NCBI RefSeq assembly: GCF_901709675.1
Contig: NC_051093.1
Span: 6,469,053-6,533,052, forward strand
From: Syngnathus acus
Taxonomy: Eukaryota > Chordata > Actinopteri > Syngnathiformes > Syngnathidae
Length of the DNA: 64,000 nt
Direction of reading: 5' to 3'
In this document: positions 21,991 through 30,100 of the stretch, piece after piece
How the letters are laid out: each line of letters begins with the position of its first letter
Numbering within the stretch: position 1 is the stretch's first letter
Program-made: the position numbers and the translations under genes
The notes under the pieces: generated by a model
What the model saw: only the letters and a program-made list of their open reading frames with translations
Database searches by the model: none
Told to the model about the DNA's origin: nothing

Positions 21991-24141
21991 TCAATGAGTG
22001 TCCTCATTTTTCTTTTTGGACTTTTTGTGTTTCCTTTCTAGTTCTTCCTGGTCTGCATCTCCGTGTTTGTCTTTCTTGTGCTTCTTTGGCCTCCTTTCAT
22101 GCTCGCTCTTCTTCACGCTGCTGCCGTTGTGACTGGAGGGCTTGTCTCCTCCCGCTCGCTCCGCTTTTGCCTCGCCGTCATGACGACTTGCTTCCCTCTC
22201 GGGCTGCGTCGCCGCTTGGCCTTGTTGGCTTTCTTTTAACAGTTTCTCCATCTTGTACCGTTTCCACATCTCCTCTCTGCTCATGGGTTTTGCCTTAACA
22301 GGGGGTGTGTCTGAATGTTTGGAGGGGGGTGGTCCTCGAGGCTTGGCTTGATGCTGGTGCTTGGACGGCGAGTTGACTAAGGGCTTTGATGCCAGGCTAG
22401 ACCTGCTAGACTCTTCAACTCTTCCCGAAACTTCAACTCGGGAAGGTGGAGGACTATTTCTGTTGTCCGATTTACTTTCCGTATTGTCATTATTGTGATG
22501 CTGGTAGACGTGGCGACAATCCTCCTCTGAGCTTTTTGCATCTGGTATGACATTTGGCTCATTGTGATTGGCTGAATTGTGTCCATCTACGTTGACTTCC
22601 TGTACGCTGTCCTTCTTGTCGTCCTCATGTGATGTCAAAGAGGATTGGATTGAGATTGGTAGCTCTTTTTCCGTCTCTTCTATCCTCCCCTCCTCACCTT
22701 TCCAGTTGGTCTCAAAATCTACTGGCTCGTCCGCTTCCGTCTTTCCTCCCATTTCAGTGTCCCTGCTGTCACTCTCATATTGGCCGGTAGAGGGAGCCAG
22801 AGAATAGTTTCTCTGCCTGGTTTCATCATCTGTCTGTGGCTCACCTGACCTTTGACTCTCTTGCTCAGAATCTGCCTGAGTTTCCCCATGGCCCGGTGTC
22901 ACCGGTGGCACTAATGAAAGAGGTTCTAATTCCCTCTCTTCAGGTTCTTCTTCCAGTGGTGGAGGTGGCATGAATGAAAGAGGTTCTAATTCACTCTCTT
23001 TTTCAGGTTCTTCTTCTGGTGGTGGTGGCGGCATGAATGAAAGAGGTTCTAATTCACCCTCTTCTTCAGGTTCTTCTTCCGGTGGTGGAGGTGGCATGAA
23101 TGAAAGAGGTTCTAATTCACCCTCTTCTTCAGGTTCTTCTTCCGGTGGTGGAGGTGGCACTACTGAAAGAGGTTCTAATTCACTCTCTTTTTCAGGTTCT
23201 TCTTCCGGTGGTGGAGGTGGCATGAATGAAAGAGGTTCTAATTCACCCTCTTCTTCAGGTTCTTCTTCCGGTGGTGGAGGTGGCACTATTGAAAGAGGTT
23301 CTAATTCACTCTCTTCAGGTTCTTCTTCCAGTGGTGGAGGTGGCACGAATGAAAGAGGTTCTAATTCACCCTCTGCAGGTTCTTCTTCCGGTGGTGGAGG
23401 TAGCACGAATGAAAGAGGTTCTAATTCACTCTCTTTTTCAGGTTCTTCTTCCGGTGGTGGAGGTGGCATGAATGAAAGAGGTTCTAATTCACCCTCTTCT
23501 TCAGGTTCTTCTTCCGGTGGTGGAGGTGGCACTATTGAAAGAGGTTCTAATTCACTCTCTTCAGGTTCTTCTTCCAGTGGTGGAGGTGGCACGAATGAAA
23601 GAGGTTCTAATTCACCCTCTGCAGGTTCTTCTTCCGGTGGTGGAGGTAGCACGAATGAAAGAGGTTCTAATTCACTCTCCTCAGGTTCTTCTTCCAGTGG
23701 TGGAGGTGGCACTAATGAAAGAGGTTCTAATTCACTCTCTTCAAGTTCTTCTTCCAGTGGTGGAGGTAGCACGAATGAAAGAGGTTCTAATTCACTCTCT
23801 TCAGGTTCTTCTTCCAGTGGTGGAGGTGCCACGAATGAAAGAGGTTCTAATTCACTCTCTTCAGGTTCTTCTTCCAGTGGTGGAGGTGCCACGAATGAAA
23901 GAGGTTCTACTTCACTCTCTTCAGGTTCTTCTTCCAGTGGTGGAGGTGGCACGAATGAAAGAGGTTCTAATTCACTCTCTTCAGGTTCTTCTTCCAGTGG
24001 TGGAGGTGGCACGAATGAAAGAGGTTCTAATTCACCCACTTCTTCAGGTTCTTCTTCCGGCGGTGGTGGTGGTGGCACGAATGAAAGAGGTTCTAATTCA
24101 CCCACTTCAGGTTCCTCTTCCTCCAATTTGAAGAAAGGGGC
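21991..24141 (-). CDS. rbbp6: RBBP6 last exon, with tandem-repeat and lysine-rich tail
   Basis: A 2,151-nt exon. Acceptor tttttag at 24143-24142; phase 0. It begins APFFKLEEEEPEVG and goes directly into about 20 copies of an ELEPLSFVPPPPLEEEPEES-like unit. A unique acidic Ser-rich region follows (for example PSTGQYESDSRDTEMGG), then MSREEMWKRYKMEKLLKE, then a basic end, KHKKDKHGDADQEELERKHK and KSKKKNED, with the stop at 21991-21993. The Lys/His-rich end resembles the human C-terminus. The repeat block is not in mammalian RBBP6 as I know it. Confidence 0.93.
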   Translation of the reverse strand, partial: APFFKLEEEEPEVGELEPLSFVPPPPPPEEEPEEVGELEPLSFVPPPPLEEEPEESELEPLSFVPPPPLEEEPEESEVEPLSFVAPPPLEEEPEESELEPLSFVAPPPLEEEPEESELEPLSFVLPPPLEEELEESELEPLSLVPPPPLEEEPEESELEPLSFVLPPPPEEEPAEGELEPLSFVPPPPLEEEPEESELEPLSIVPPPPPEEEPEEEGELEPLSFMPPPPPEEEPEKESELEPLSFVLPPPPEEEPAEGELEPLSFVPPPPLEEEPEESELEPLSIVPPPPPEEEPEEEGELEPLSFMPPPPPEEEPEKESELEPLSVVPPPPPEEEPEEEGELEPLSFMPPPPPEEEPEEEGELEPLSFMPPPPPEEEPEKESELEPLSFMPPPPLEEEPEERELEPLSLVPPVTPGHGETQADSEQESQRSGEPQTDDETRQRNYSLAPSTGQYESDSRDTEMGGKTEADEPVDFETNWKGEEGRIEETEKELPISIQSSLTSHEDDKKDSVQEVNVDGHNSANHNEPNVIPDAKSSEEDCRHVYQHHNNDNTESKSDNRNSPPPSRVEVSGRVEESSRSSLASKPLVNSPSKHQHQAKPRGPPPSKHSDTPPVKAKPMSREEMWKRYKMEKLLKESQQGQAATQPEREASRHDGEAKAERAGGDKPSSHNGSSVKKSEHERRPKKHKKDKHGDADQEELERKHKKSKKKNEDTH

Positions 24142-27100
24142 CTAAAAAATAAAGGGAAAAAAAACTGACTTGATCATTTGTTACCTTTTTTTGCACACTT
24201 TGGGGATGTTAAAGAGGAGAACCTGTGTTAAATGGATTTACATAATTTCCGATGGGAAATACTTCCTAAGGTTCAATTTGATTTGAATCAATTTTTAAGA
24301 AAAAAAAACCAACAACCCTAACACTGTACTAGCCTTTTCCCCCCAATATATATGACGGAGGTTGCTTACAAAAAAAAAAAAATCACATCAACAAAGCTCC
24401 TCTGTGGGGAGATCATTATTTATAGTGTTCCTATAAATATTAACAGCAATGAGACTGAGAGTCACACACCTGCAGAAGCTCAATCGTGTCGTCCTGGCCA
24501 TGTTTCTGTTCCTGTGGGGGTGTTGTCACCTGGATTCTCCTCTCCGGAGACTCCTCACCTCCCTTGGGGTCCACCACCAAAGTGCTGTTGTTTGCCAAAG
24601 TAAAAGCAGCATGAGGAAGATGACCCAGCATGAACTCAAATATGGATTCCTCACCTGTCACCACCGTCCGCTGTAATGTTTGGTCTTTCACTGGAGTGTG
24701 ACATCATCACAGTGTCTTTGTCACTTCCGTTCTTCATCTTCACTCCCTCCATCAAGTCTTCATCTGGCTTTGACTCTTGTGGCAACTCTTCGGCAACTGA
24801 CTCGTCTTGCTGTATTGCTCGCTCCTCATTTGCCAAGCTGTCGTCCTCCTCAATCTCACTCGCCCTTTCTTTTTCTCGGTCATCGTACCTCTCGCTTTCA
24901 TCCTCGATGTTCTCCTCCACAATCAGACTCTCTTGTTCTCCGTCGTTACCTGTCACTCTTTCATTGTCCATCACATTTCCCATTTCATCTCCCTCAGTCT
25001 CCTTTATATTCAGTCGCTCATCCCCCTTTTCGGGTTCTGTCCAATCTTCCTCTTCTGCTGGTTGAAGTTCATGAAGCCCAGTAGCCTGCTGCTTTTCGGT
25101 AACCGGAGCTTCTCCCTCTAACTTCTCACCATCTTCTTTCGCATCACTCCTCTCTGAACAAGGCCCTTCCTGTATTTCAATTTTCTCCTCAGGTCTCTTT
25201 GCATCCAGTTTGATGTTGATGCTAATCTTCTTCTGTGGTCTCACTTTCATCCCTTCCTCCCAAATGTTTTTCAGCGGTTTCTTTTCCTCTTTCTTTGGCT
25301 CTTGCGGCTTTTCTTCGTCAACAAGCTGTGGACTTTCATCTTTGGGGATTTCGAGGGTACTGCTTTCTTTATTTTTCCCCTCGCTCTCGGATTTAGAAGC
25401 TTTAGAGACTTCAGTGTGTATGTCTTTTTCCACTTTGGAAGCCTTTTTACTGGACTTGACATTCTGACCGCTCTCCCCATCCCGCCGCTGAGAGTTTGAC
25501 TCTTTTTTACATTTCTTTTTATTTTCTTGTTTCTGTTTCTCCTGTTCGTTCGATTTCAGTGGATTTTGGACAGCATCTGAGACATCACTGTGTGGGATTG
25601 AGTCACTGGCGGTATTACGACGTTTCCTTTTCTCCTTCCTTCCTGTTGCGTGTGCGGCATCAGCAGAACGAGTGTTGTCTTCTGACACCTCAAACCTTTT
25701 TATTCGTTCATTTGCTGTCGCTCCCTGAGCCCGGCCGTCCTTCGTGGCGGCGTTCTTAGATGGTGGCGAGCGAGGCGGAGGGGAACTGGAGTCGCTTGAC
25801 GATCGAGACGGAGGAGAACGACCCTCGCTGGAAGATTGAGAGCGACTGGATCGACTGTCGTTGGATGACTGAGATGGAGGAGAATGGCGGCGCGTTAACG
25901 TGTTATGTTGGAAATGGTCGAACGAGTCGAAATTGTAGCTGGAGTGGTTTTCTGCTCGCCCCGCCCATATCGGATTCGGGGGAGGCGGCAGTTGGTGGTA
26001 GTGGCTGACATAACTGCTGAAATATTTATCATACCACTCTTTATATTGTCTTTTCCATTCCTCGTAGTAATCTGTATTTGGCTGTCCTTCGGCGTGTTTG
26101 GAGGAAGGCGATGAGCGTTCCTCTCGTCTCCTGGATTTGCAGCTGCCGTGAGATGACTTTTTACTGTGATGGCGTTTTTTGCGGTGATCTGACTTCGACG
26201 TAGAGCGAGGACCCTCACGGGGAGAAGATGATGAGGATGCCGTGGGCGAGTGGGACCGCTTGTAACCATAGCTGTAGGAGCGAGAGGGATTGGTGCGGGT
26301 GTGTGACACTCTGTGACGGGAGTATGGTGACCTGGTGGAAGATAGAAACAAACTCTTGATGCCCATGTTTGGAAATGCATTCTAAGCAGTAGGAATATTT
26401 CTAATGCACAAAATAAAATAAATAAATAAATAAATAATAAAAATAAAATAAAATAGCAATCTGGATCCAATATCAAGGTAAATGCATAAAATGCGTAAAA
26501 GCTCTACCTTGATCGACCATGTGATTTTGAGCGGGACCGACTGGATCTGCTCGATGAACGAGATGATTTGGACTTCGAACGAGAGGAGCGTCTGTAGGTG
26601 GATCGGGTGTCAGGAGACCTGAAGGATGCAATCATGCACAATTGAATGGAAAAAATAAAGACATCAGAATCTGCTCCATCGACATGTTCTTCACCTTTCG
26701 CTTCTGTGTCTATGATGACTGAACCATTCCCTCTGAATGTGAGGAGGGATGGAGGAGGACGAAGAGGGCATGAGGGGAGGGATGGGGGTACCCTGAGGGT
26801 TTGGGTGTGTCCAATTAGGCAGGGCCACTGGGTGTCCTGGAGGGTGACTTAGATACTGCTGACCTGCAGGCAATGAGCGAAAGTGGTGGCCGAGGAAGAG
26901 AGGCGGGGGAGCGGATGGATTGGATGATGAGGCGGGAGGGAGGGGCTGGAATTCAGCTGGAACTCCCGGAGGACAAACTGAGGGCAGGGAGGAACTGTAG
27001 GAAAGATATGAGAGTTTTGAAATTGTGGCTGGAGTTAAGCTAAACCCGCATATATTGATTTTACTGACCTGTGAATGCTGGTTGGTGCTTGAACTTTGAT

Positions 27101-30100
27101 TTGAGGATGACAATTTTATTTTTTTACATTAGTTAACAGAGCAAATAGTTGTTGATGATATTAAGCAGTACGGGCAAAAAAACACTTCCTTACCTAAGGA
27201 GATTCTCTGCACTGAGTCATTGTGAACCTGATCAGAAACCAAAGATACATTTTGAAACAAAACATTTTTTTTTCCACAATTTAAAACAGTTTCTTGGGGT
27301 CTCACTCTCAACATATCCGAGGTATATTTTGATCAGAACGACTCTTCAGAAATAGGCATCTAACTAGAGATTTTGTCACTTAATGTGTGGAAAGAAACTC
27401 ACTTGTGTCTTTGGCTCATCTTGTGCTTTTTCTTCCGCTTGCCTGTGTAAAAAGAAGACATTGTTTACAGTTGTAGGCAAGTTATATAACCAGATGGGTA
27501 AGCTAGATATGACAACAAGACCTCTTAAGTTGTTGCCAGTGAGCTCTACTATCATTTGATACTTTTTCTAGCAGTATGAATAATAATTTGGATACATACA
27601 CGGAAGATTGTAGGCTGGATCCGGGACGAGCCACAGGCTCATTAACGGCAGCCTACGGGCATCGTGAGACAGGAAGAGAAAGTCAAGATGAGAGACAAAT
27701 AACTTATCTCCCTGTGATCACATTGGGCAAGTTTGACTTTTATTTTTTATAAATAAAAACCTGCAGGTTGTGGGTGGACTGGTGGATCTGTTGTTGGGTG
27801 GCTACAGGAGAAGGAACAGGGTTCGGTGTTGGGGCACTGGATTTTCCCTTCAGACTTCCGGTGACGTCTTTCTCTTTTTTAAAGTTATTCACAGCCTGTG
27901 TCATAAACAAACAGTAAATGGGGAAAGAAAAACATTACAGGACTGCAGTGAAAAGTATTCTGGAAAATGTGAGAGTGTAATGATAAACATAGAATAGATT
28001 GCAAAAAAACCAAAAATCATTTCATCTCATCATCCCTCTGCGACTTTACCTGACGGAGGAATTTATTGGCTATTAACGTGTCAGGAGATACATCGGATTC
28101 GTTGCAGGTGGGACAGACGTGTCCTTCCGAGTCCAGCAAGGTTGTACGAATACCTGAACAAGGACAGAATGATGTTTCTGTCTACAGAACCGAATAATAA
28201 TATTGGGTGTGCCTCTCGGATACTCACAGTCATCACAATAACTGTTTCCACAGCACGGTATGACCACCGAATCCACCAGAAGGTCATGACAGATCAGACA
28301 TTGAAGCTCCTCAGGCACAGGAAGCAACTCATCCTGCGGCTCACTCTCCTCTTTGTGCAAAAAGGGATGTTTCTCTTTCTTGCCCACGGCGTACGCCTGA
28401 CTGCGAAAACACACAAACAAACAATGGCTCCTTTCCTTATTACCCGACTTACAGAATTAACCAGGCACACTCACGCATCGATGGCAGGAATTGCAAAACG
28501 TCCGCAATTAGTCAACATGGCTCCTTTAATGGTGGGGTCATCCACCTCCACCAGGAAGGAACGAGGAATGCCGCTGCTCTTTTTAATCTTTGGAGGAGCG
28601 TCGAAATTCTTATCCTGTTAATGAAACACAACGAAATGCTCAGTTGACTGATCCACAAAGAAAATCCAAATACTGCAAATTTTTAAAAATCTGATCTTGC
28701 TCGTACCCCACTGGATGGACATTTCCTAATATGGTGTCCGGCGCTTCCACAGCGAAAACAGGTGTAGTTGGCGGGGAGCGCCCCAGCTATCTTTTTATTG
28801 TAACTAGAGGGACATAGGGAAATCATTGGATCACTGTGAGCATACGAAAATTAAATATTGAAGCGAAAAACGGGAACTCACGTCGTGGGGTCGTATGAGG
28901 ACTGATTCATCATCACTTTGATCTTATCATCTTCTGACACGTCAGCATCTGCCAGGTTCACCATCTGCACGGAGAGGAAAAGGTTTGCGTGGCCAGAAGA
29001 GACTACACACATTTGAATAAAAAAAAAAAAAAAAAAATACTGATAGGTGAGAATGACTAAGAGCATACCCTGGAGAATAAAGGGAGGCTTTTGGAAGAAC
29101 TCTTGTCATCCATCTGTTAAGAATTGAACACAAATCCAGTTCACTGAAAAAAAACTACATTGAGAGATTCAGGCCATTTCATAATGAAGAAAAAGCACAA
29201 TATGTAATTATGCAAAAGTATGTGCTCGTTCGTTAAGTATCACTTTGCTCAGTGGTTAAGCACATTTTCATGGGTGGGGGAAAAAAAAAAAACATTACCA
29301 TAGTCTTCTTCTGCTACTGCACATGTTGCTATCCTGAAAGCTACAAGTCTAAATTGTGGTACTTTTATATAAAAAAAAAAAAATCTCTGGTTAGACCACG
29401 TCAGTCTGGATTTCTGCCTCAACACGCGGAAGATCAAAATAAATCACAATTTAATCACCAAAGTCTATTTTTACACATTATACAATGTTACGCAAATGTA
29501 TTCTGGTTTTCTTCATATTTTGTGGATTAACAGTTGTCCCATTTTTGAATAAAGCTGACTTTCAGCTTTAATGGTCACAATGGTCACATACTGGGCGACA
29601 AGCGTGGGATTTCTTTTCTAACAATCCAGTAGGACAATGGCACCCAATGACATTCCACCCAAAAGCTGAGTGTCCATCATTGGATAGCCCACAGTCACAT
29701 GACCTGCGTATTTGCTGAGTAGCCACCAACACAAAAAAATAACTTGAAACAAGCAGAGACGATAACAAAACAGTCGACATTATGTATTGATATTATTAAT
29801 CTATAAGTCCCATTGCGTCATCTGCAACATTTTCTGAAACATCAGATAGTTGAAGCTAATTGGAACAATTGACATCATGAACTGAATTGAAATCAAACAC
29901 ATCATACATTGGGCAGCTTCATCAGAACACCTTTATTTGAAGAAAAAACAGAGGAAGCTTTCTAGCGTCCAAATGGAATCAATGCTAAGGAGAGAAGGCA
30001 GACACTTCTCCTACTGAGAAATCAGAGAGAAAAATCAAGTCAGGTCAGTAAACAAGTAAAAGCTTGATAAGAAGCATTTAGTGTTACTGTTGGACTGAAT

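Noticed and set aside
22970-24145. A 391-codon plus-strand open frame of repeated Gly/Ser (NERGSNS...SSGGGG) and further plus-strand frames of repeated KEVLIH...LLPVVEV
   Set aside because: These are the opposite strand of the RBBP6 minisatellite. The unit contains no stops in several frames, so long open frames arise automatically. The minus strand is in phase with a splice-linked gene.
24676-25121. Plus-strand open frames opposite the large RBBP6 exon
   Set aside because: Shadows of Glu/Ser/Lys-rich coding sequence on the minus strand.
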